Positions 25,449 to 37,270 of a DNA stretch of 64,000 bases are shown piece after piece (position 1 is the first letter of the stretch; each line of letters starts with the position of its first letter). Under the pieces are notes generated by a model, which had not been told where the DNA came from, did not search any database, and saw nothing but the letters and a program-made list of their open reading frames with translations. The DNA is from Stereum hirsutum FP-91666 SS1 (taxonomy: Eukaryota > Basidiomycota > Agaricomycetes > Russulales > Stereaceae), in NCBI RefSeq assembly GCF_000264905.1, contig NW_006763137.1, forward strand, positions 994,719 through 1,058,718, given 5' to 3'. The translations under genes and the position numbers were made by a program.

Positions 25449-27347
25449 CGCATCATACTGACCTCCCCAGTCCTGATGCAGATGTCCCACTCCTCTCCGA
25501 CCCCGTTTGGCGTCACGGTTTTGCTTCGAGCGAACAAAAGACGCGTCATGGATGACGCACTAGTACTATTGCCGCACTACCGCCGAGGGAGGAAATCAAA
25601 CTAAAATATAAAACATAAAACACATCGCTCTCGGAACGGCGAACGACCTCGTGAGGACTCAGGAAAGGGAATTTGAACTGGGCCACGTGAAAGTTGGGTA
25701 GGTGGAATGTTTCCCTTTCAGTGTCCTTTTGTCCTCCTCCGCCGGGAACCTCGTGTTCAGCACGGTACTTCATACGCAGTGAGACGACTACAGTGTCAAT
25801 GTACGGTAGGTAATGGATTGGATTGGATTAGCAAATGGCCGTTATAATCAACGAACCGTCGGTCGCGCGATTCACCTCCTTTCACGCGAGAGGTCGCCGG
25901 ATGGGGATGATTCGCGTTCGCGCCAGTGCCCGGCTGCAGAGTGCGAAAGAAAGGGAGCTCGAGGGAGAGGACAGAGTTGTCTCTGTTGCGTTTCGTGTTT
26001 GCGTTTACGGTATGTGGTATGTAAAAACATGACTTTCGCGACCGCGACGGCGAGAGCATTGTTCCAAGTTTCCAACCACTCGAGCTCCGTAGAGTGCGGG
26101 CTTCTTTTTTCTTCTTCTTTTTTTTTGGTCCATGTTCCACCTGCTTGCCTGTGCAAGTATAGACAGACGGGTAAGTAACGTGAACACAGTCCGAATCCCG
26201 CTCCCGAGCCGAAACTTGGCCAAAGCTTTAAAGCGGAGCGCGGAACGTGAAACGGAGATTACTCGCTCGTGGATCATCATCATCCACAGGCTACTGAGGA
26301 CCAAGGCTCTAGTTCCCAACTCGGGTGCGTTGGCACCGTGAAAGGCGGGGTCAGAAGTTTCGAAGCTTTAGAGCTTCATGTATGTAGGTCCTACATAATG
26401 TATGAAGGAGATGAAAAAAAAAACATCATGACTGACAGGACCATTAAAGCAAAGCGAACAGGAACAGGAATAGGAATAGGAATAGGTACTCGTTCGTTTC
26501 ACGTGTCCGAATCGAGGAGAGGGCTGAAAATAAAAAGGGGAGAGACAAGCCCAGAGTTCGTGTTCATGTTAGTGTTCATATATGTATCCGCGTTTGTCTC
26601 CGTGGCGTTCGTGTCCGTGTCCGTGTCGACGGAATCAAACGCGGTGAACTCGAGGAGTACGATCACGGGAAAAGACGGAGATGTTGAGAAATACCTGCGA
26701 TGGCCCGGGCGTGAGGGTACCTGTACATGTATGATATGATATCAGAAGAAGAAGCTCGCCCTTATCCCCTTCATAAATACAAGAACTTCGAGGGAGGTCG
26801 TGCCACGCCAGGCTTCCCTTCCACCTGTCAGACAACAGGAGGCACAGAAGGAGGAAACGAGGTCTCCGAAGGTCTCAAGATCTCACCGTGATATCATGAT
26901 ACCATGATAGACGATACCGTGAAGTTACTAAAATTATAATCATCTGAATCATTGCTGACCTGTGATACTTGTTCTCGCGTCAGTTGCGAGTTGCTATTGT
27001 AAGCGAGTGAGTGATCACGAACGAGGACGTCTTTCGTTTTCTATTGAATTCTTGGGCATGAATCGTCGAATGTTGGCTACGAATCGGATGGTGGTGATTT
27101 CGTTACATAGCTACGGGCATGGTACCGGTCAGACTTGCCTTGTGAGTGTGATCAGGACGTCGACCCGATTGTCGTGGCTGGTCTAGAGAGGTCTCCACCG
27201 TTCGACGTTCCGACGGTCGTGTATCCAAAGCTTCATTCTGATTAGAACTTACCAACGCATTCCAGTAGTGTCATAGTCATCTCATGCGATTATTTAAGTC
27301 GATGTGCGATGCATTGATGCATGGGGATCGTCCTGCTAGAACAAAAC

Positions 27348-27454
27348 TATATAAGCGAAGACAGAAGAAATTGTAAGAGGATAAACTTGACGATCCATTC
27401 ACCATGCCAGCAACGAATGCACAGTCAGCTTGGTCGCCGGCGGCAGGGCATTGA
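27348..27454 (+). promoter_or_regulatory. Orphan TATA-like box followed by a 16-codon open frame
   Basis: A TATATAA at 27348-27354 is followed 50 bp later by an ATG at 27404 in good context (ACCATGCC) opening a 16-codon frame that stops at 27454. This could be the start of an unrecognised short or spliced transcript, but no in-frame continuation after a donor was found. Weak evidence. Confidence 0.2.
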
Positions 27455-28023
27455 GACAGAGAACATGCATCCTCAGGCTCCTCGGTCTTATTCCTTTTAG
27501 GTAGATATGTCCCAGGATACTGATAGGAGCACCAGGGCGATTCGGAGCGTGATTATTGCGATCCTGTCGATTTAGGATTCTTACTGGCGATGGGAATCAG
27601 AAGAACTGCAAAGAGGAAAGAGGAAAGAAGAGCGGTAGCGTGGCCGAGAGCACCGAAGAGGTTCATGATTCATGAACGTGGGCACAAGTTACAAGTGACG
27701 AGCCCGTTTTTTGATATTCGTAAACTCTCTTGAGGACCAGGACCTGAAATCCTAAAGCGTCATTGCGCGAGTTCGTGGTGTGCCGTGATCTCAGGCGAAT
27801 GCGGGAGTGGGGCCTCTGTGGGATGATGGATCATAGGACCTGCGCAGAGATGACTTGAGGGAATACCTCGGGAGCGAAGTTGACGGAAAGAGGTGGTTGA
27901 GGTGCAGATGGGGTACCAGGAGGTTTAGAAGAGAGAAGTACGAGTGGAGCAAGCTGCAAGGGACGGAGATCATACTGGCAGCGTGACACACATAGAAGGC
28001 ATTTGTATGATAGAAATTGAACA

Positions 28024-28115
28024 TAGGGCATATTTATAGCGTTGTAATTTATCGCTCCACCAGCCAAATCTCCGGAGATGCAAAAGTTTACTTACATCGC
28101 TAAAAATATGCCCTA
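28024..28115. mobile_element. Small fold-back element, 92 bp
   Basis: The left arm at 28024-28041 (TAGGGCATATTTATAGCG) is repeated in inverse orientation at 28098-28115 with one mismatch, and weaker pairing continues inward for about ten bases. No transposase is present. It could be a tiny MITE or a solo hairpin; no clear target-site duplication. Confidence 0.55.
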
Positions 28116-28331
28116 ACGGGTGTTCATATGCGAGTGTGTGTCCGGGTGGTCATGACAGAAGAGTGTTCCGTGACTGCCTGAGGATATGTAAATCGACAAC
28201 AATCGACATCATTCAAGTCAGTGCCCGGCATGTCCCGGTAATGAATTCCGACTTGGGCCTCATTCTTACATTTAAAAAATAAATCAACGCATTTATCCTT
28301 ATAGCGCCGGTGGGACCAGGGGCGCTTTAAA

Positions 28332-28698
28332 GTACCTGCACTCCACTTACAGTAGTCACCACCAAAAACGAACAACGGGGCTCGGTCACAGCCGGGCTGA
28401 TTTTACCGCTAGTTCTTATCCCTCTTGTGAAAATGCTTCTTTTCATGAAAGGAAGAGATCCCCAAGACAGAATCTCAAAATAATCAAAACTGGCGGAGTT
28501 ATAAAATCTGGGGGGACTTATTTGGCCGTTTCCCGCCAAAGCGCATTATTGAATTAAATAATTGAATTAGAGTAACATTGTTTTTCAAGTATGTGCCAGG
28601 AGTTTTCTTTCGACAAACTGGATTTTTCCGCCCCCGGGCCAACGAAATTGGCCACTATTTATTTTTGGTGGTGACTAAGTGGAGTGCACCATAGGTAC
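28332..28698. mobile_element. MITE-like element, 367 bp, with ~36-bp terminal inverted repeats
   Basis: The left end (28332-28368) and right end (28662-28698) are imperfect inverse complements sharing GTACCT, GCACTCCACTTA and GTCACCACCAAAAA blocks, with small indels between them. The interior has no coding frame of note. The form is that of a nonautonomous DNA transposon. A flanking target-site duplication could not be fixed with certainty because the ends are imperfect. Confidence 0.7.
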
Positions 28699-28749
28699 TT
28701 GTATCCGTACAAAGAGGGAAATTGACACCGAGTCCAAAAAAAGGCATAT

Positions 28750-28950
28750 CTACTCCGAACACTGGATGACTTCCCGTAAAGAAAAAAAACTGTTTATTCG
28801 ACGCGATCACTGCTCGGCAAACCTGCGAAATGACGATCGCAGCTCAGTGGTTGGCTGCCCTCTTCATTTCCGAGCGTTGCCGAACACCGATCACGCTGAA
28901 TCAGTCGAATAGACATATATTTTCCCTACGGGAAGTCATCCACTAGTAGG
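28750..28950. mobile_element. Second fold-back element, about 200 bp
   Basis: A perfect 16-bp inverted repeat, TGGATGACTTCCCGTA at 28763-28778 and its complement at 28927-28942, anchors longer arms that also share CTACT outside and a TATTCGAC block inside (28794-28801 against 28905-28912). It begins only 52 bp after the neighbouring MITE-like element, so this spot has received more than one insertion. Confidence 0.6.
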
Positions 28951-29794
28951 TATGTTCAAGTTTCGAAAGAGAGGAATCGATCGTACGAGTGATGACCGCG
29001 CTAGGCGGAACGCACACGGAGCAAATCGAAAGAGATGAGATAATCGCCAGGATGATCTTGAGGTTCAATTGGAACTCGACAAAAATCGAATGGGCATTCC
29101 ACCCTATTCCACCCGCTGAAGGTCACAGTAGGTAGAGATGTCCGTACAATTCAGACCAGATCCACCTAAAGCACGGGGAGCCCACAGCATACGGACATAC
29201 CAGACCATCGTTCATATGCTCAATAACTCGAAAGAACACGAAAGAACGGAAATGGCCCACTGACGACTTGGAAAGGCTCGGGCGACGCCGACCAGTGACC
29301 ACATGCGAACTAGGGTGGCACGTGGCAAGCATGAATCGCTCCATTGCCACACACTTGCTGCATGCGGTTCTTCGTCCGAGTACTTGTCTCACTGTTAGGA
29401 CCGTCTGTGCAAGTGGAACCATTAATAGCATTTGATATCGGCGGTGTTTCAACTCTCAGCCAAACCGCGACCATTTTCTCCGAGGGCATACAGCGCATCG
29501 TTTTGAAAAGGCGTGTTCAGCGAGCCGCAGTGAGCCTTTGTCAATTACTTGGTAGTATGAAACACTTGAAGTGAAGTAATGTTACTGCTTGGGTATCATT
29601 GCAATGCTCGTCCCCTGCGCTTGTGTAGATGGGCGGGCTTGAAAACATGCCGCTTTCCGTGGCAAGTAATGGAAACTACCGGCGCCTGTTCGCTGGGTAT
29701 TTAGTCTCGTCGCCTCCCACCCTTCAGCGTCTCTCCTCTTTCCTACCCACCAGTCTCCCCTAGAGTGCAGTCTTCCCAAGAAAGACCCGTCGAT

Positions 29795-32700
29795 ATGTCT
29801 TCCGTACCCAACCATGTTGGGAAGACTCTTTGCAGCCCTTCCTTACGTGAACACATGAAGGACGTAGGCAATATGGTATGCTCTCTCGGTGGTCGGTTCT
29901 GTTGGGTACACAAAATCCACCCCAAAAACCATGATTTACAGCACTGTCTAATCGTTTTACTTGGGTCCCTCAGATATCAGGATATTCTGAAGACACCGCC
30001 AGAATGATGTGTTGTGCAAGCCAGACCAGGTGCCCCGGAGGGTCTAGTGAATGCTTCAGCGCTCTGTGTCAGTATGGTCTTGAGAGTTATTTGTTTCATG
30101 GAGCAGCATTGACCGTTGTCTGCTACCGAGAATCTCTTGGGCACAGGGTATGTGCTAACGACGATCTGATGGGCAGACGATACTATGTTCATCATCTTCC
30201 TGTTACGGTGAACTTGTCCAGAAGCGCGAGTTCCTACGCCAGCGATGTCTTTATTCTTGTTGTTGGCCGCCTCTGGATTGTTCTTGATGTTAACAATCAA
30301 GTTGAGAGCAGTGAGCCCCCGACACTCTCTGCCATTCCTCGTGCAAAGATGATGCTGCCCTGGGATATCTTGCTCGGCATAGAAGTCAGACCGGATCCGC
30401 GTCATTGCCCAACTTTGTTATCTGCAGGCTTGCCCATGATGCCGCCAACTGCCGCCTTCAATCTCTCTTTTGCGCAATCGTATAGTGTAAAATTTATAAC
30501 CATAAATATTCACAGCGCGAGGCCTATACAGTCGGTCATTGTTTGTAGCGCCATCAAGTCCCTTCCATACGCCACACATGCCTTCCGTATCGCACCTCCA
30601 GCCTGCACGGTCATCGCTCGCGCTGAGCTACTCGGAGAGATGTGGAAATCATATTCGAAAATTGAAAAGCCCGCCGAGATGTCCTGGCCCGCTTGTCAGC
30701 CGGAAACCGGAAAGTGTGACATAGCCTCCGCTGTTTCCCGTTATCTTCATGCAAAAACCGTAGTCGGCTCCTCATTCTCCTTCACCCAAAATCCTATCGC
30801 TAAGAACAACTCTCACAAGATCTTCTCGACGGCATTGCACAACCTATGCACTCATCCCACGACTATGCTTGGTCAGCCACTCGTACAGGAGTGGAGTGTT
30901 GTTTTTGCATCTTCTTCGGATGCATCTTCTTTGGATGCATCGCCGCTCACTTCATGCGGCACCTTCATTGCACTCTCACTGGCTATCATCCCAGCCTTGT
31001 GTAAGTCGACGGCTCTTGTGACCGTCACCACGAGGATTGTGCTCGCCACGATTGTCGTCATCTTCGCATCTGCTAGTTCAAACACATTCGAGGCTCGTGT
31101 AAGTATTTCCCCCGAGGCCATTGAAATACATGATCCACAAGCCACAGATATAGCACGTGTCTCTGGATACGGGCAACTAGATCGCGTGAGATCTGGATTC
31201 GACGTCTCTGACATTACGCATGACTACAATAAACATACAACTGCCTTTGATGATGCGGACCATGCTTCAGCGGCCAACTGGGACCCCTCTCAAGAGAAAT
31301 ACCGAGACTGCGATCGTGTCTTGGTGAAAGACGATGGTGGCAATTGCTACAGAAATGGATCCAATTCGACTTCGCGTCTGTTTGCTCTCCTTATTGGCAT
31401 CAATGAGTACCAATATTTGAGGCATCTGAAAGGCGCTGTTCCCGATGCTGATGCAGTTCACGAATTTTTACGCGCATCGATGGGCTGTTCGAGTAGTAGG
31501 ATCAGAGTTCTCAAGAACAAAGAGGCAACTCGGCGAGAAGTTATAACTGCGCTTCGAGCGCTGGCATCCAATGATGACATTGAACCAGGCGATCCTATCC
31601 TCATCTATTACGCTGGACATGGTGCGGAGGCTGATCCTCCAGCTGGGTGGCCGGCAGGCGGGGGTCTGGCCCCAAGGATTCAGATGGTCTGTGCCTATGA
31701 CTTTTGTCCAAGTAGGAATGCCTATGAGGTCATGCAAGGTATCCCAGATATCACTGTGGCCGCACTTTTGAACCAAATTTCTCAGGCAAAGGGGGATAAT
31801 ATTGTTAGTTTTCACTATATCTTCACGATAATTCCAATGCTAACTATTCGTACTTTTCTCAATCAGACTGTCATCTTAGACTGTTGTCACTCTGGCTCGG
31901 GTACTCGTGAATACGATAACCCGGGAGACTCGTTGGATCTAGTCCGCGGCGTCGATCTCCCTCAAGACTACTCTGTTCTTCCAAATCTGGACCACGACAT
32001 ACGACGGGATTTGTCTAGTGCCCGTACAAATCAGGTAGTGCCCGAGTACGAGCATTGTGGGATGCGTTCCCACGTATTGTTGGCTGCCTGTCAGGCGGGG
32101 CAGCTTAGTACAGAGAGGGATGGACGTGGACGGTTCACGTCTGCTCTATTAGATGTTCTGAGCCACTATGGCACGGAAAACGTTACTTACGATGGCCTCC
32201 TCCATCTTCTTCCAGACCTTGATAAGTAAGTCCATTGATGCCATTCATATCCGCTATTTGTTGTTCATACATTCGATTCTATGTCTCTTTTCGTATCGTC
32301 AGCCAGCACCCTCAGTGCGAGGGATTCAATAAGGACAGAAAGCTGTTCAACGCTAGGGCTTCTGTTCCGGTCTGTCTCCCTCACAGGATAACCCGGATAG
32401 ACCAGAAGAACGCCATAGAAAGGATACCTAAGAAGGCGAACTTTTTTACAAAGCTGTATCGTCTACTTCAGGATATGATCCGGTCCCACCCCCCTCAAGA
32501 TGTAGTAATGTGTTACCAGATGGATGCCGGAGAGGCGTCTGGGGTGACAGAGGGTACTATATTCACCGCGTATGCCGACGACGATCGAAGCTCTCCTTCG
32601 CTTGGTGACCTCATTGTTGTTTCTGCTGATGCTTTTACTTCCGAGTTGGAAACTTATTCCAGCTCGCCCCAGGGCTCTCTTGCCTTACGACCGTCAGAAA

Positions 32701-33706
32701 ATGCTTATGTGTTCCAAGCCCGCATGGCAAAAGAGCAGTGCTTGGCGTTGTCAATCCGAAATAACGACCCACGCCTCCTAGCTGTCTTCAATCGACTGGA
32801 AGAGCAGATGAAATTCATGGAGATTGAGGGGATGCCTGGGATCATGCTCTCTTCATTATCCCCGATGATTGAGTTGGTCAGAAGAAACGAACAAATCGCT
32901 TTTGAGATCCACGACCAAACCTGCCGTAATCATGGACTTACTGAGATGTATGATCAAGTTCCTTGTGATGCCGACGCCCTATTCCCCGTCATATCCAGTG
33001 CCGCGCACTTCTTCTATCACCTCAGGCGGGCCAACAGATCCACACCTATCAAAATCGGCAGGAGAGTCCGCCTGGAATGCTTCCGGCTGGAGGAGACTTG
33101 GGACGATTCCCTCAGCATGATTATGCGAGAAAGGGGGAAAAATTTGATTATGGATCATTCACTAAACCTTTCTGTGGATGACGAATCACACGAGAAGAAC
33201 TGTTTTGGCTACAAGATTGTTAATAATACCAACTACCCCCTCTACGCCGCGTTGTTTTACTTCGACATGAGCGACATGAGTATAGGTCAGTGCCGAGCAA
33301 GCATCTCTCATTGATTGTCTTCGTGCTCTCATCACTGCGTTGACTAACGCTTTATGGTTTCTTAGTTAGCTATTACACTCCGAATACAGCCAAAGATGGC
33401 CACGCCGACGTCAGTATTCCCCCTAATGGCGAACTGTCAATCGGTTATGGATCTGGCGGCACCCCGCCTCTTCGTTACTACCTTCGTCCCAAGCAGAATA
33501 TCGATGTCGGTATCTTGAAACTCTTTCTTTCGACCAAATGTCTACGGTTCTCTGATATAACTCAAGTCTCACCATTCGAACATCCACGGGCAGCTATGAT
33601 TCAACCTCGTGTGAATCATTCACAATGGGACTCGATCACCTACCATGTTATACAGCGTCGGAGAGAGAGTAGTAAGCACATACCTGCAATTTTCAACGAC
33701 ATATGA
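29795..33706 (+). CDS. Caspase-domain (peptidase C14) protein, paralogue A, with long N-terminal extension
   Basis: A caspase-fold cysteine peptidase. Proposed exons: 29795-29875, 29974-31803, 31867-32225, 32303-33285 and 33366-33706 (about 1197 residues). The p20-like domain starts at SRLFALLIGINEYQ; the catalytic His lies in YYAGHGAE (codon 31618-31620) and the Cys in LDCCHSGSG (codon 31885-31887). Both are present, so it is probably active. A C-terminal beta-rich region (NCFGYKIVNNTNYPLYAALF, IGYGSGGTPPLRYYLRP) is shared with paralogue B. The start is uncertain. ATG 29795 follows a CT-rich leader and splices in phase (GTATGC...CTCAG) into a frame that stays open for over 1.8 kb, but ATGs at 30004 or 30868 are alternatives. 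Codons from 30961 to about 31080 encode two hydrophobic helices that B lacks. Caspase core certain; extension tentative. Confidence 0.8.
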
Positions 33707-34235
33707 TCGGTTGGTTGGAGTATCACAGTCAAGGTACATTATTGAGTGGTTTATTTGTCCTACTTTCATTTCGTACGCTTACTGACATCTTGTTCTTTAG
33801 GTGGAGCAGCCTGCGAGGTTGGGCCAAGCTTGAATGAATTGGTGGTCTGCTGGCCCTTAGCTAACTCGCGCTCACTGAGCAGTGCATCGAAGCTTCGAGA
33901 ATTCCAAAATGAATCATACAACAATGCTCCTTTCTTTTTTTCTTTTTCCTCAATCATTTTTTGAAATCAATTGTATTTGTATAGCGAGATGTCAATCTAT
34001 AGAGCGGGATAAGGTAGTGTCCAGAACACGTCAACTCGGAGACCATTCGAACGGTGCGCATCTACGGGCGGACCAAATCATCAGGAGATCGGGGTATGTT
34101 AGAGGTATGTAAATTGGCAGAAGCGAATGTAAAAGTTAAGGGATTGTTCGTCATTAAGTACTTGAGTAACGCAAAGGGAAGCGAGGAAGGCTACGAAACC
34201 AACTCTCCGCGCTCTCTTGTATAGTGGGCAGGATT
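33707..34235. other. Convergent intergenic region between the two caspase genes
   Basis: A 529-bp tail-to-tail spacer holding both 3' UTRs. A T-rich stretch near 33930-33960. No coding segment or repeat found. Confidence 0.6.
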
Positions 34236-36727
34236 CTAAAATGTGGTGGTGGGTTGATATCTCTTTGTCAAAAAGGAAGACAGCCTAAAGACAATGGTGG
34301 TCAACAGTCTTCCAAATATTAAGATCAGATCCAACTTACCGGAAATCCGCTCCTTTAGATTGTTAGCACACATCCTCCGCTGAATCACATATACATCAAT
34401 CGAATCCCAGAAATGCAGATCTTGAGTCTCTGTACGGGTGCCGGATAGCCGACTGCCCTCCAGAAACGGAGAAGTTTGTTCGATATTCACTTGCGGGTAT
34501 GTTTTGTTGAATAGAAAAAGTTTGAGGATACCGACGTCGACATCCTGGCCAGGACGAAGAAGATACCGGTAAGGTGGGATGCCACCGGAGCCGTATCCGA
34601 TTGTCAGCTCGCCACCGCTGGCGGGGATGCTGTAGGCGGTGTTGCTACCTCCGGATATAGTCGGACTGTAGTATCGTACTACGAGCAATGGAGTTTCAGT
34701 CAAGGTAACGGCAGAAGGAAGGAAGGCGATCAACAATAGATGATTACTGACTGCCGCTCACCTATGCTCAGATCGCTCATGTCAAAGTAAAATAATGCGG
34801 CGTATAGAGGCATTACTGTGTCGTTAACAACTTTGTAGCCATAGAGTTTCTTCTCGCTGTCATCCTCGCCAACGTACAGCTCCATCAAATTGCCCTTGAT
34901 CTTGTTGCCTTCTTTTGGCTTATATACCCAATGGCTAAGGTTCTCGTCTAAACTTTCCAGCTCAAGTTCTGTACACTCCAGACGAACTCTGCCGTTGGAT
35001 ACCGTGGGGGATTTCGTGATGTGGCAGTTGAGGTGGAGATAGAAGAAGAAATGCGAGGCACTTGATATGACGTCACTGAGGCGGGCGACGTCGCATGGAA
35101 TTGTGGCGCCGTGCATCTCCTTGAGCCCATATTTAAGACACGTCTCGTCGTGAATCTCAAAGGTAACACGGCCTTTGACTTTCAGGCTGCTGATCGTCAC
35201 GACCGGTGAAGTGTCAGAGAGTATGGGCAATCCCTTCCACTCCCCATCTCGCTCCCTTTGAACGTCCTCGACCGCCTGCAGGAACAGGCCTCTGAGCGCC
35301 ACGTCTTCTTCGGCAATCCACCACCGCCTGAACCGATCGTCCGTCGTGCGGCTCGTCAGCCGTGCGTATGCGGTTTGTGGCGACCGCTGGGCGTCAAGGT
35401 ACGAGAGGGAGCCGTTATTGCATTCCAACACGGACTTGTAGGCCTCGACTTGAACGGCAGTGAGTGTTCCGAGTTTTGCTTGGGGACTGAGTTCCTCGTC
35501 GGCGTAGTAGGTGAACAAGGCACCCTTGGCAATTCCATACGAAAACCCTACAGACAGGTTGTAACGCACCATGGCCAATTGCACAGGATTGGGCTCCGTC
35601 CTCTTCCATTTCCCTATGGCAAAATTCAATGTCGAGCACGCGGTAGAATGTTCTGTCTCCGGTGGCCTCGGCGCCTCGGTTTGGCGAGTGATGAGAAACG
35701 GCCCGGGATTCGAAGGAGCTACCGTCGTGGTAGTTCTAAACAGGTGTCTCGTAGCGTGGAAGCCCTCACAATGAGGGTTCTGACTGTGACACAAAATCAA
35801 GTTCAGAAAGTTTTGACAGTCGTATGATACTTGGATGGCATGTATCAGCGCACTCACTCTGGTATAGGAGGTAAAGACTTGACAAGGTTTTCATATGTAA
35901 AACACTCCCATCCAGGACGATCGAGAGTTTGAAGAAGGGCCACGGTGAATAGGCCACGCCCGTCTCTCTCTCTACTGCGTTCGTTCTCCATGCAAGCGGC
36001 CAGCAAGACGTGTGACTGCCATGATGAGTCCTCATGATTGCCCGCTGGTCGACTGCAACGAGCCCCATCGGCAGTGTCACGGACTTGGGACCATATATCC
36101 TGGTCGAGTTTCGGAGATATGGCGTAGTCTTTGGGAAGATCGACGCCGCGAATTAAACTCGTCGAGTCTTCGGGTTCGTCGTCCTGTCGAGTACCGGATC
36201 CGGAAAAGCAACAGTCAAATATCACAGCCTTGTCACGGTATACAAAGGTCAGAGTCCGCGGGTGTCACGCGAAAGAAAGAAGGACCAACGATATTATCTC
36301 CCTTCGTCCCGGAAATGAGATTCAAAAGGGCTCCCAAAGTTCTATCTGGAATGCCTTGGATAACCTTTGTATCTGGAGTGTTACCGGCAGTGGAGGGATG
36401 AAAGTCGTATGGGCAAAGCATCTGGACCTTCGAGAATCTACCTGCTGGCCATCCCGCCGGAGGATCCACCTCCGCTCCATGTCCGGCGAAGAAAACGATA
36501 ATGGGATCATCTCTTTTGATAGTACTGTTCTGTCCTAATGCCCTGATGTGCTCTATGATCGCGTCGCGGGTGGCATCTCCGTCTTTGAGGCATTTGATAC
36601 GGTCTTCCGGATTCCCGCGCATCTTATTCGTTAGAAAATCGTAGACGGCATCGAGATCCGCAATAGCGCCCTTTAATTTTCGGAGGCGTGGGTAATTATC
36701 GATTGCGATGAGAAGGGCATAAGGCAT
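34236..36727 (-). CDS. Caspase-domain (peptidase C14) protein, paralogue B
   Basis: A 757-residue protein, exons 36290-36727, 35858-36228, 34762-35783 and 34236-34678; phases agree. The caspase fold begins almost at the start codon (MPYALLIAIDNY), with the catalytic His in FFAGHGAE (residue about 83) and the Cys in FDCCFSGSG (about 153). It shares the full layout of paralogue A: intron positions after GDNI, near the end of the caspase domain, and before the YYSP segment are all equivalent, and the C-terminal region (LYGYKVVNDTVMPLYAALF, IGYGSGGIPPYRYLLRP) aligns throughout. It differs by lacking the N-terminal extension and by a longer C-terminal tail. The upstream leader (36735-37004) contains an open frame, but its splice into this exon would be out of phase, so ATG 36727 is preferred. 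Substrates are unknown. Confidence 0.88.
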
Positions 36728-37270
36728 CGGGGGCCTAGAGACGGTTCGTCGGAGGTGGGTTCATATTATTACAGATAGTGGTTAAGCTTACCTGCTCGAA
36801 GATGTAGTTCTGCGGACGCAGAGTAGCTTCAGCGCGGGTATCAAACGAAGGAAGTCTGTATCTTACTGAGGGCGAGCTCTGTGTTGCAGAAGATGAGGAG
36901 CTGTCTGGTTTGAGCTTTATATACTCCATCAGAAAAGCAGTGGACGCATGAACTTCCGAAAACAAACCTTGACCTATTGGGAGATGTAAGTACGTTTTGA
37001 ACATGGCTGCAGGGAATACTAAGGAACTTACGGAACCATATCTGTCAGAGGGGAGTGGTTGGGAGAGGGGGCGGGAAGGTGGGACATGATGGTTTTGTCC
37101 ACGGTCTCGAGCGCCGGTGACGGTGCATCTGCTTCACGTCTGCCAGAGCCCACGTGCACCGGCTACCACCGCAGAGGTCCGAGACTAGTCGTGCTTCGAG
37201 GGGCGTGATGCACCTGTCTTGCCGGCAGCAAACGCACTGGAGCAGAAATCAAGAATGCGCGGTTACATAC

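Larger units (their letters stand above)
24219..29794. other. Gene-poor region of about 5.6 kb with repeats
   Basis: No protein-coding gene could be supported on either strand. Open frames are short, compositionally noncoding, and lack consistent splice partners. The first ~650 bp probably hold the kinase promoter. Small tandem repeats occur at 25344-25362 (ATCGT units), 25425-25448 and 26466-26486 (AGGAAT units). Three fold-back elements cluster at 28024-28950. The last ~100 bp are CT-rich on the plus strand and look like the leader of the following caspase gene. A noncoding RNA cannot be excluded. Confidence 0.5.

Noticed and set aside
28332..28698. Assigning the fold-back elements to a named transposon superfamily
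   Set aside because: No transposase is present and target-site duplications could not be fixed, so a superfamily name would be a guess.
29977..30405. Minus-strand 142-codon frame antisense to the caspase A extension
   Set aside because: No family recognised and no splice partners; it may be a shadow, although the overlying caspase A extension is itself uncertain.
36735..37004. Possible extra N-terminal exon of caspase B
   Set aside because: The only good donor (GTAAGC) and acceptor (CTCTAG) would join it out of phase with the caspase frame, so it is treated as 5' UTR.
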